From Streptomyces buecherae (GTDB lineage: Bacteria; Actinomycetota; Actinomycetes; Streptomycetales; Streptomycetaceae): 64,000 nt of DNA. The stretch covers positions 6,364,501-6,428,500 of the forward strand of contig NZ_CP060404.1 in assembly GCF_014295035.1 (NCBI RefSeq), written 5' to 3'. The translations under genes and the position numbers were made by a program. This document shows positions 26,360-33,560 of this stretch, piece after piece. Under the pieces are notes generated by a model that was not told the DNA's origin, made no database searches, and worked only from the letters and a program-made list of their open reading frames with translations. Position 1 is the first letter of the stretch. Each line of letters begins with the position of its first letter.

Positions 26360-27346
26360 ATGACGACCGATCACCGGAACGCGGCGGGCGACCCGCCGGC
26401 CTCGCGGCTTGAGGCCCTGAAGCGCGGCGTGGAGAGGATGATCCCGGTACCCGCCGGGCACCGGGACGCCCGGCTGGACGTGGACGAGGCGGCCCATCAA
26501 CTCGGCTGCGACAGCGAGCTGGTGGAGCTGCTGGTGGCGGCCGGCTTCCCGGCCGAGGAGACGCCGCGGGGTCCGCGGTTCGACTACCACGACGTGATGA
26601 ACCTGGGCCTGCAGTCCGGCACCGGCAAGTCGGTGGCCGAACTCGGCGAGCGCTCCTGCATGCGACTGGCCACGGGCAGGCCGGAGAGCTGGACGACGGC
26701 CCGCACCTGGCGCGTGCGGCTCGCCGCCTCCGTCGAGGGCTCGCCCGAGACCGTGGTCGCCCCGCTGCCGCCGGAACCCAAGGTGCTCGGCGGCGAACTC
26801 CTCGCGTGGCAGGCGGACGTCGACGGCCCCGGCACCGCCGAGGCCCGCCTGACCACCCGGGGCCTGGTGGACAGCCCGCGCACCGACGCCGTGCGCGACA
26901 TCCACGACCAGCTCCTGGACGAACTGGCCACCGGCGTCTACCAGTACGGCTGGATACCCGGCACGCTGCGCGCCGAGCCGCGCACCGCGCTCGCCCACCG
27001 GATGGCCGACTGCGTGGTCTCCGCCTGGCTGATGCGCGAGCGCGCCGAGGAGGCCGGCCTGCGCGCCCGCACCCGCAAGGGGTTCCTGCTCGGCCTCATC
27101 GGCGTCGAGCACGCCTGGACCGAGGTGTACGAGGAGGGGCGCTGGCTGGTGCTCGACCCGGTGCTCGCCTATCTCGGCGGGCGCCAGCGCAATACCGCCC
27201 CCGAGTTCGCCGACTTCTGCCGCGGTTCCATTCACAATCGCGTACTCGCCTGGGACCGAACGGCCGAAGAGCCACTGGCCGATCACGTCTCTGCCAATGG
27301 CGAGCGAATTCTGGTCGATTGCCGCCCGCTGCCACTGGCCGACTGA
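26360..27346 (+). CDS. Transglutaminase-like superfamily protein
   Basis: A 328-residue protein whose C-terminal half has a papain/transglutaminase-like triad: Cys in HRMADCVVSAWLMRERA (near residue 218), His in LIGVEHAWTEVYEEG (near 254) and Asp in WLVLDPVLAY (near 266). The N-terminal 100 residues are an unrecognised helical region. In andrimid biosynthesis a transglutaminase homologue joins carrier-bound acyl groups to amines, so amide or hydrazide formation from the adjacent ACP is attractive. Hydrolysis is the alternative. It starts 22 bp after the ligase, in the same operon. Confidence 0.7.
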   Translation: MTTDHRNAAGDPPASRLEALKRGVERMIPVPAGHRDARLDVDEAAHQLGCDSELVELLVAAGFPAEETPRGPRFDYHDVMNLGLQSGTGKSVAELGERSCMRLATGRPESWTTARTWRVRLAASVEGSPETVVAPLPPEPKVLGGELLAWQADVDGPGTAEARLTTRGLVDSPRTDAVRDIHDQLLDELATGVYQYGWIPGTLRAEPRTALAHRMADCVVSAWLMRERAEEAGLRARTRKGFLLGLIGVEHAWTEVYEEGRWLVLDPVLAYLGGRQRNTAPEFADFCRGSIHNRVLAWDRTAEEPLADHVSANGERILVDCRPLPLAD

Positions 27347-27418
27347 TCTGATCATCTCCGACACGCCCTCGTCGGAACCGAATCGGCCGGTTCCGAAAGC
27401 TCCACACTGGAGGATCTG

Positions 27419-29656
27419 ATGTTCAACAAGCTGGCAGCGCTGGCGACCGGACGCAGAAAGCTGGTGCTCATCCTGTGCCTGCTTTTCTGCGTGGTCGCCG
27501 GAGGGCTCGGCGGCAGCGTTTCGAGCAAGCTGTCGTCGGGCGGGTACGAGGTGCCGGACGCGGAATCGACCAAGGCGAGCAAGGCGCTGACCGACCGCTT
27601 CGGCACCGGCGAGCCCAACCTGGTGCTGCTGGTGAGGACCCCACAGGGCGCGGACCAGGCGCAGACCGCGCGCAAGGGCGCCGAGCTGACCAGGAAGCTC
27701 GGCGACGAGCCCGGCGTCCAGTCGGCCGGCTCCTACTGGACGCTGGGCAAGGACCCCTCGCTGCGCAGCGAGAAGTCCGACTCCGCGCTCGTCCTGGCCC
27801 ACCTGGAGGGCGACGAGGACGAGGTGGAGGACAACCTGGAGAAGCTGCTCCCGCACTACGAGGACGGCTTCGAGGGGCTCGACGTCCTCTTCGGCGGCCG
27901 GGCCGAGGCGTACCGCGAGCTGAACGTCCAGACGCAGGACGACCTGCTCCTCGCGGAGACCATCGCGCTGCCCATCACCCTGGTTCTGCTGATTCTGGTC
28001 TTCCGCGGCGTCATCGCCGCCCTGTTGCCGCTCGCCCTCGGAATTGTCTCCATCATCGGCGCCATGCTGGTGTTGCAGATCCTCGTCTCGTTCACCGACG
28101 TCTCGGTGTTCGCGATGAATATGACAACGGGGCTCGGACTCGGTCTCGGTATCGACTACAGCCTCTTTGTCGTCAGTCGATACCGCGAGGAACTCGGAAA
28201 GGGCGCGACGGTCGAGGAAGCGGTCGCCACGAGCGTCAAGACCGCCGGTCGTACGGTGCTCTACTCGGCCATCACCGTCATTCTGTCGCTTTCCGCCCTG
28301 CTGCTGTTCCCCATGTACTTCCTGCGGTCCTTCGCCTACTCCGGCATCGCCGTCGTGGCCTTCGCCGCGCTCTCCACCCTGGTGATGCTGCCGGCGCTGC
28401 TGGCCGTCATCGGGCCGCGCATCAACAAGTGGTCGTGGACCAAGCAGCGGACCAGGTCGGTCGAGGACGGTTTCTGGCACAAGGTCGCCACCAGGGTGAT
28501 GCGCCGCCCGGTCCCGTTCGCCTCCGGCGTCATCGTCGTACTCCTGGTGCTCGGCGGCCCGTTCCTCGGCATCAGCTTCAACCTCGCCGACGAGCGCGCG
28601 CTGCCCAAGGACGCCGAGGCGCACCGGGTCAACACCACGCTCTCGCAGGACTACACGGCCCGCGAGATGGAGCCGGTCATGGTCGTCGCCGAGGGCCTCG
28701 GCGACCCCAGCGCCAGGACGGCCGAGATCGGCGACTACGCCAGCGCGCTCTCCCAACTCGACAACGTCGCCCGGGTGGACGCGCTGACCGGCTCGTACGC
28801 CGAGGGTCGCCAGGTCACCCGGGCCAACAAGGAGTCGGCCCGGTACGCGGGTGAGGACGGCACCTGGCTGTCGGTGGTGCCCAGCGTCGGCTCCTACAGC
28901 GACGAGGGCCAGGACGTGGTGCGCGACGTCCGCGCCACCAACGCCCCCTTCGACGTCAAGGTGGGCGGCACCGGGCCGGCGTTCCACGACACCATGGACT
29001 CGCTCGGCGACCGACTGCCGTACAGCATCGCGCTGATCGCCGTCTCCACCTTCGTCCTGCTCTTCCTGCTCACCGGCAGCGTCCTGGTGCCCGTCAAGGC
29101 GCTGGTGCTCAACCTGCTCAGCCTGACGGCCACCTTCGGCGCCATGGTCTGGATCTTCCAGGACGGGCACCTGCAGTGGCTGGTGGGCGACTTCACGGTC
29201 ACCGGCGGCATCGTGGCCACCACGCCGATCATGATGTTCTGCGTGGCGTTCGGCCTCTCCATGGACTACGAGGTCTTCCTCCTCTCGCGGATCAAGGAGG
29301 AGTACGACCTGACCGGCGACAACACCCGCTCCGTCGCGCTCGGCCTGGAGCGCACCGGCGGCATCGTCACCGCCGCCGCCGTGCTCGTGGCCACGGTCTT
29401 CCTGTCCTTCGTCGTCTCCGGCATCACGTACATGAAGATCCTGGGCCTCGGTATGGCACTGGCCGTGATCATGGACGCGACCCTGGTGCGGGGCGTGCTC
29501 GTGCCGGCCTTCATGCGGCTGGCCGGCAGGTGGAACTGGTGGGCCCCCGGCCCGCTGGCCGGCCTCCACCAGCGCTTCGGGCTCAGGGAGGGCGGCGAGA
29601 CCGCCCCCGCTCCCGCCCCGGCCCCGGCGCGCAAGGACTCGGAGGTCGGCGGCTAG
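27419..29656 (+). CDS. MMPL/RND-type exporter
   Basis: A 745-residue membrane protein with the duplicated MMPL layout: an N-terminal helix, an extracytoplasmic loop (about 40-190), six helices including GLGIDYSLFVVSRYREEL (near 245), a second loop and six helices including FGLSMDYEVFLLSRIKEEY (near 615). The paired D-Y motifs are the proton-relay signature. Actinomycete MMPL proteins export lipids and secondary metabolites. Position in the operon suggests export of the cluster product or of a precursor. Confidence 0.9.
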   Translation: MFNKLAALATGRRKLVLILCLLFCVVAGGLGGSVSSKLSSGGYEVPDAESTKASKALTDRFGTGEPNLVLLVRTPQGADQAQTARKGAELTRKLGDEPGVQSAGSYWTLGKDPSLRSEKSDSALVLAHLEGDEDEVEDNLEKLLPHYEDGFEGLDVLFGGRAEAYRELNVQTQDDLLLAETIALPITLVLLILVFRGVIAALLPLALGIVSIIGAMLVLQILVSFTDVSVFAMNMTTGLGLGLGIDYSLFVVSRYREELGKGATVEEAVATSVKTAGRTVLYSAITVILSLSALLLFPMYFLRSFAYSGIAVVAFAALSTLVMLPALLAVIGPRINKWSWTKQRTRSVEDGFWHKVATRVMRRPVPFASGVIVVLLVLGGPFLGISFNLADERALPKDAEAHRVNTTLSQDYTAREMEPVMVVAEGLGDPSARTAEIGDYASALSQLDNVARVDALTGSYAEGRQVTRANKESARYAGEDGTWLSVVPSVGSYSDEGQDVVRDVRATNAPFDVKVGGTGPAFHDTMDSLGDRLPYSIALIAVSTFVLLFLLTGSVLVPVKALVLNLLSLTATFGAMVWIFQDGHLQWLVGDFTVTGGIVATTPIMMFCVAFGLSMDYEVFLLSRIKEEYDLTGDNTRSVALGLERTGGIVTAAAVLVATVFLSFVVSGITYMKILGLGMALAVIMDATLVRGVLVPAFMRLAGRWNWWAPGPLAGLHQRFGLREGGETAPAPAPAPARKDSEVGG

Positions 29657-29834
29657 ACCACGGCGCCCACGCGCACCCGAGCGGCGGCGGGGCCCACGCC
29701 ACGGCCCACGGCCCCGCCGCCCACGTCGGCGTACGACGGCGCCCGCCGCCCCGCCACCGCTCCGCCGAGGCCGCCACGTACCCAGCGCCCGCACCACCCG
29801 CACCACCCGCACACCACGAGGGGAAGCCGAAGCC

Positions 29835-29951
29835 GTGACCGACCAGATCGCACCGGGTCACCGACCGCTGCCGGAGCCCAGCCACCTGCCGCGACCGCTC
29901 GACCGCGCCGCCCACGCCACGCCCAGCACCGCCGGCCGGGAGGCCCGCTGA
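29835..29951 (+). CDS. Possible 38-aa leader peptide coupled to the CoA ligase
   Basis: GTG 29835, preceded by GAGGGGAAG, opens a 38-codon frame rich in proline, arginine and histidine. It ends in TGATG, so its stop overlaps the ATG of the ligase. It may act only as a coupling leader. No family is recognised. Confidence 0.35.
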   Translation: MTDQIAPGHRPLPEPSHLPRPLDRAAHATPSTAGREAR

Positions 29952-31837
29952 TGTGGGTGGCCCACCTCGTCCGCCGCCACCGCCAGCGGCGCCCCGACGC
30001 GCTGGCGGTGGTGGCCGGCGCGCGCGAGCTGACCTGGCGCGAGCTGGACGCCCGCACCGACGCGCTGGCCAGCGCGCTGCTCGACCGGGGCGTACGGCGC
30101 GGCGAGCGGATCGCGGTCAGCTCGCCGAACCGCGCCGAGGTCCTTGAGCTGTACGTCGCCGCGGCCAAGGCGGGCGTCATCGTCTGCCCCGTCAACCACA
30201 CCTTCCCCGGGCCCGAGGTCGCGTACGTCATCGACACCGTCGAGCCGGTGGGCGTCTTCGTCGAGCGGTCCGTGCTCGACCGGCACGGCGACGTACTCGG
30301 CGACGGCTGGCGGGTGACGCTCGGTTCGCCCGCGTACGAGGCGATGGCCACCGGGCCCGTGCGGACGCTGCCGCTGCCCCGGCAGGACGACATCCACGCC
30401 ATCCTGCACACCTCGGCCACCACGGGCCGGGCCAAGGGCGTGACGGTCACCCACCGCTCCCTGTCCGCCTGTTACACCGGGATGGCCGCCGAGCTGGGCT
30501 TCGGCCCGGGCGATGTCATGGTCAACCCGTGCCCGCTGTTCCACGGCAGCATGGTCATCGGCCTCGCCCTGCTCGCCGCCGGCGGCACCCTCGTCCTGGA
30601 GCCCGAGTTCACCCCGGAGCGGTTCCTGGCCGACGTGGCCCGACACCGCGCCACCCGCGCCTTCCTGGTGCCCGCCATGGTCCGCGCCGTGCTGCGCGCG
30701 GCGGCCTTCGACGCGGCGGAGTTGGCCACCCTCACCGAGGTGATGTGCGGCGGCGCGCCGATCCCCGACGAGGTGTTGCGGGAGGCGCTTGAGCGCTTCC
30801 CGTGCCCGCTGCGCAACGTCTACGGCATCACCGAGGGCGGCGGGCCCATCGCCGCCATGCTCTTCGACCGCGCCCAGGTGACCGGTGGTGCCGCCGGCAT
30901 CGCCGACGCCACCGCCGAACTGCGGCTGCGCTCGGCGGGGCGGATGCTGCCCGGCTGCCACATCGAGATCCACGACCGCGCGGGCCGCCGGGTGCCGCCC
31001 GGCGAGATCGGCGAGCTGTGCGTGCGCGGCGACGGGCGGATGCTCGGCTACTGGGGCGACGAGGCCGCGACGGCCGAGGTGCTGCGCGACGGCTGGCTGC
31101 GCACCGGCGACGCCGCGTACGCCGATCCGGACGGCTACCTCTACCTCGTCGACCGGCTCCGCGACGTCATCGACCGGGGCGGCCGACACGTCTACCCGGC
31201 CGAGGTCGAGCGGGTGCTCGCGGCCCAGCCCGGGGTGGCGGACGTGGCCGTGGTGGGCGAGCCGTGCGCGCGGTGGGGCGAGGTGCCCGTCGCGTTCGTC
31301 GCCGCGGCCGAGCCGGCGCCGAGGGCCTCCGCCCTGCTCGCCGCCTGCGTCGCCGAACTGGCCGGCTACAAGCGCCCGGCGCGCGTGGTGTTCGTCCCCG
31401 AGGTGCCGCGCAGCACCGCGGGCAAGGTGCTGCGCCGGGTGCTGCGCGCTGGCCTCGGCCAGCCGGCCACCGACACCCACGGCGCGCCCGACCTGACCAC
31501 CGGCGCCCGGCCCGCGACCACCGAGGCCCGGCCCACCGGCGCGCCGAGCGCCGACACCGGGGCAACCGACACGCCGACCACCGACGTCCAGGCCACGGGC
31601 GCCGAGGCCATCGACGTCCAGGCCACGGGCGCCGAGGCCACCGGCGTCCAGGCGGCCGGCCCGGCGCCGGGCGGCGAGCCGGCCACCGGCCCGGGCGAGG
31701 GCGGGCCGGGCGCCCGGCCGAGCGGTGCCGACGCCGCTTCGACCAGCACACAGGCGCCGACCGACGGCGCCGCACAGGACACCAGCGGGAGTGGCGAGGC
31801 GGACCTTCCGCCCGCCACCCCGGCCAAGGGGGTATGA
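29951..31837 (+). CDS. Acyl/aryl-CoA ligase with a low-complexity C-terminal tail
   Basis: Residues 1-500 are a complete class I adenylate-forming enzyme: P-loop LHTSATTGRAKGVTVTH (near 152), A5 NVYGITEGG, A7 WLRTGDAAY, A8 LVDRLRDVIDRGGRHVYPAE and the catalytic lysine in RSTAGKVLRR. About 125 residues of Ala/Thr/Gly/Pro-rich sequence follow, containing an exact-length 30-nt tandem repeat. Its stop overlaps the start of the aryl-CoA-hydroxylase-like gene and anthranilate synthase follows, so anthranilate:CoA ligase is the best guess. ATP-dependent diazotases of the nitrite pathway (CreM type) belong to the same superfamily and are an alternative. Confidence 0.8.
   Translation: MWVAHLVRRHRQRRPDALAVVAGARELTWRELDARTDALASALLDRGVRRGERIAVSSPNRAEVLELYVAAAKAGVIVCPVNHTFPGPEVAYVIDTVEPVGVFVERSVLDRHGDVLGDGWRVTLGSPAYEAMATGPVRTLPLPRQDDIHAILHTSATTGRAKGVTVTHRSLSACYTGMAAELGFGPGDVMVNPCPLFHGSMVIGLALLAAGGTLVLEPEFTPERFLADVARHRATRAFLVPAMVRAVLRAAAFDAAELATLTEVMCGGAPIPDEVLREALERFPCPLRNVYGITEGGGPIAAMLFDRAQVTGGAAGIADATAELRLRSAGRMLPGCHIEIHDRAGRRVPPGEIGELCVRGDGRMLGYWGDEAATAEVLRDGWLRTGDAAYADPDGYLYLVDRLRDVIDRGGRHVYPAEVERVLAAQPGVADVAVVGEPCARWGEVPVAFVAAAEPAPRASALLAACVAELAGYKRPARVVFVPEVPRSTAGKVLRRVLRAGLGQPATDTHGAPDLTTGARPATTEARPTGAPSADTGATDTPTTDVQATGAEAIDVQATGAEATGVQAAGPAPGGEPATGPGEGGPGARPSGADAASTSTQAPTDGAAQDTSGSGEADLPPATPAKGV
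31582..31660 (+). repeat. 30-nt in-frame tandem repeat in the ligase tail
   Basis: Two copies (31582-31611 and 31612-31641) differ at one base, and a partial third follows. The encoded unit is about DVQATGAEAI/T. The repeat lies in the disordered C-terminal tail. Confidence 0.75.
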
Positions 31838-33504
31838 GGACGATGCGAGTTGCGTGCGTGGGCGCCGGTCCCGGCGGGTTGATGCTCGCCCTGTTGCTGC
31901 GCCGGCTCGGCGACCACGAGGTGGACGTCTTCGAGCGCAGCCCGGCCGACGCCACCTTCGGCTTCGGCGTGGTCTTCTCCCGGCTGAGCCTGGCCCGGCT
32001 GCGGCAGGCCGCGCCCGACGTGGTCGCCGCCCTCCTCGACCAGGGCGCCCGCTGGGAGGACGTGGAGGTGCGCCGCGACGGCCACGCCGTGCGCTCCTCG
32101 GGCCACGGCTTCGCCGCCGTCGAGCGGCGCGCGCTGCTGCTGAGCCTGCAGAAGCTGGCCCGCGAGTCCGGCGCCCGGCTGCACTACCGCACCGAGGCCG
32201 ACGCCACCGACCTGCTGGAGCGCTACGACGTGGTGGTCGCCGCCGACGGCGCCGGCAGCCGCACCCGCGCGGCCAGGTCCCAGGAGTGGGGCGCCCGCCA
32301 GGTCACCGGCGAGAGCCGGTACGCGTGGTTCGGCGTGGAACGCGCCTTCGACGCGATGACCTTCCTGTTCGCCGACGGCGGGCACGGCCCGGTCGGCGCG
32401 CACGTCTACCCGTACACCCGGGACAAGTCCACCTTCCTGGTGGAGATCAGCGCGGAGACCTTCCGGGCCGGCGGGTTCGTCGACGGACACACCCAGCCGC
32501 CGGGGTGGAACGACGAGCAGGCCATGGAGTACTGCGCCAAGGTCTTCGCCGCCGACCTGGAGGGCGCGCGGCTGATCGGCAACGGATCGCGCTGGCTGAC
32601 GTTCTCGCACGTCGACGCCGACCGCTGGTCCCACGGCCGCCTGGTCGGCATCGGCGACGCCGTGCACACCGCGCACTTCTCGGTCGGCTCCGGCACCACC
32701 ATGGCCCTGGAGGACGCCACCGAACTCGCCCGCCGCCTGCACGACGCCGCCGCGAGCGGCCCCGACGCGCTGGAGGAGGCCCTGGTCGCGTACGAGAAGG
32801 CCCGCCGGCCGATCGTGACGGGCATCCAGCGGGCGGCCTGGGCCAGCCGCCGGATGTGGGAGCACCAGGAGGACCACGCCGACCTGGACGTCGGCACGCT
32901 CATGCTGCGCCTGCTCAGCCGCAGCGGACAGTCCCCGGCCGACCTGCTGCTGCGCCTCGACAAGGGGCTCGCCGAGCGCTGCGGGCACGCGTGGACCCCC
33001 AAGCCCACCGAGCCGGTGCCCACCCTGGTGGGCGTGGGCGAGCCGGCCGAACCCGGCGACGCGGTGCTCGTGAGGGCGGTGGACGAGCCCCTCGCGCCGA
33101 TGCGGGACGCGGACACCGTGGTCGTCGAAGTCGACGCGACGGGCGGCACGTTGGACGCGTTCCTGAGCGGCGCGACGGCCCGCCTGCGGCAGGCGCGCGC
33201 GGCGGCGCCCGGCGCCCGGGTCGGCGTGCTGGTGCGCGCCACCGCGCCCGCCGAGGAGCCGGTGGCCACGGCCGTGGCGCGGGTGGCCGCACTGGTGCGG
33301 GCCGAGACCGTGGACGTGGTGGCGGTGGCCCCGGGCGAGGGTGACGCGGCCGACAACCGGGCCGCACAGATGGCGCTGAGCGAACGCGTCCGCGCCGTCA
33401 CCGGCGCCCGCACCGCCTACGTCTGCCCGCCGGCCGAACTCAGCCAGGGCTGGACCCACGTGCAGTCCGCCCGCGCGGACCTCCTCTGGACCACCACCGC
33501 GTGA
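31834..33504 (+). CDS. FAD monooxygenase, anthraniloyl/salicylyl-CoA 5-hydroxylase-like
   Basis: ATG 31834 overlaps the ligase stop (ATGA); 31843 is an alternative. Residues 1-390 are a class A flavoprotein hydroxylase: VACVGAGPGGLMLALLLRRL, FGFGVVFSRLS (the aryl-CoA hydroxylase hallmark), VVAADGAGSRTR and VGIGDAVHTAHFSVGSGTT. In anthraniloyl-CoA monooxygenase and bifunctional salicylyl-CoA 5-hydroxylases an old-yellow-enzyme barrel follows. Here only about 160 residues remain, and their end (LSERVRAVTGARTAYV, VQSARADLLWTT) resembles the last strands of that barrel. The likely reaction is 5-hydroxylation of an aryl-CoA made by the coupled ligase. Confidence 0.8.
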   Translation: MRTMRVACVGAGPGGLMLALLLRRLGDHEVDVFERSPADATFGFGVVFSRLSLARLRQAAPDVVAALLDQGARWEDVEVRRDGHAVRSSGHGFAAVERRALLLSLQKLARESGARLHYRTEADATDLLERYDVVVAADGAGSRTRAARSQEWGARQVTGESRYAWFGVERAFDAMTFLFADGGHGPVGAHVYPYTRDKSTFLVEISAETFRAGGFVDGHTQPPGWNDEQAMEYCAKVFAADLEGARLIGNGSRWLTFSHVDADRWSHGRLVGIGDAVHTAHFSVGSGTTMALEDATELARRLHDAAASGPDALEEALVAYEKARRPIVTGIQRAAWASRRMWEHQEDHADLDVGTLMLRLLSRSGQSPADLLLRLDKGLAERCGHAWTPKPTEPVPTLVGVGEPAEPGDAVLVRAVDEPLAPMRDADTVVVEVDATGGTLDAFLSGATARLRQARAAAPGARVGVLVRATAPAEEPVATAVARVAALVRAETVDVVAVAPGEGDAADNRAAQMALSERVRAVTGARTAYVCPPAELSQGWTHVQSARADLLWTTTA

Positions 33505-33560
33505 CCCGGTGATCGACACGGGGTGCCCGCGCGGCACCCGGGCTTGAAAGGAGCCGGGAG

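Noticed and set aside
26273..29812. Minus-strand open frame of 1179 codons opposite the MMPL gene
   Set aside because: It is the mirror of a clear MMPL/transglutaminase coding region. Its product is His/Arg/Gln-rich and low-complexity, as expected for an antisense frame in high-GC DNA.
30802..31833. Upstream extension of the aryl-CoA hydroxylase frame
   Set aside because: The extension is arginine-rich and overlaps the CoA ligase. The FAD motif begins only at 31834.
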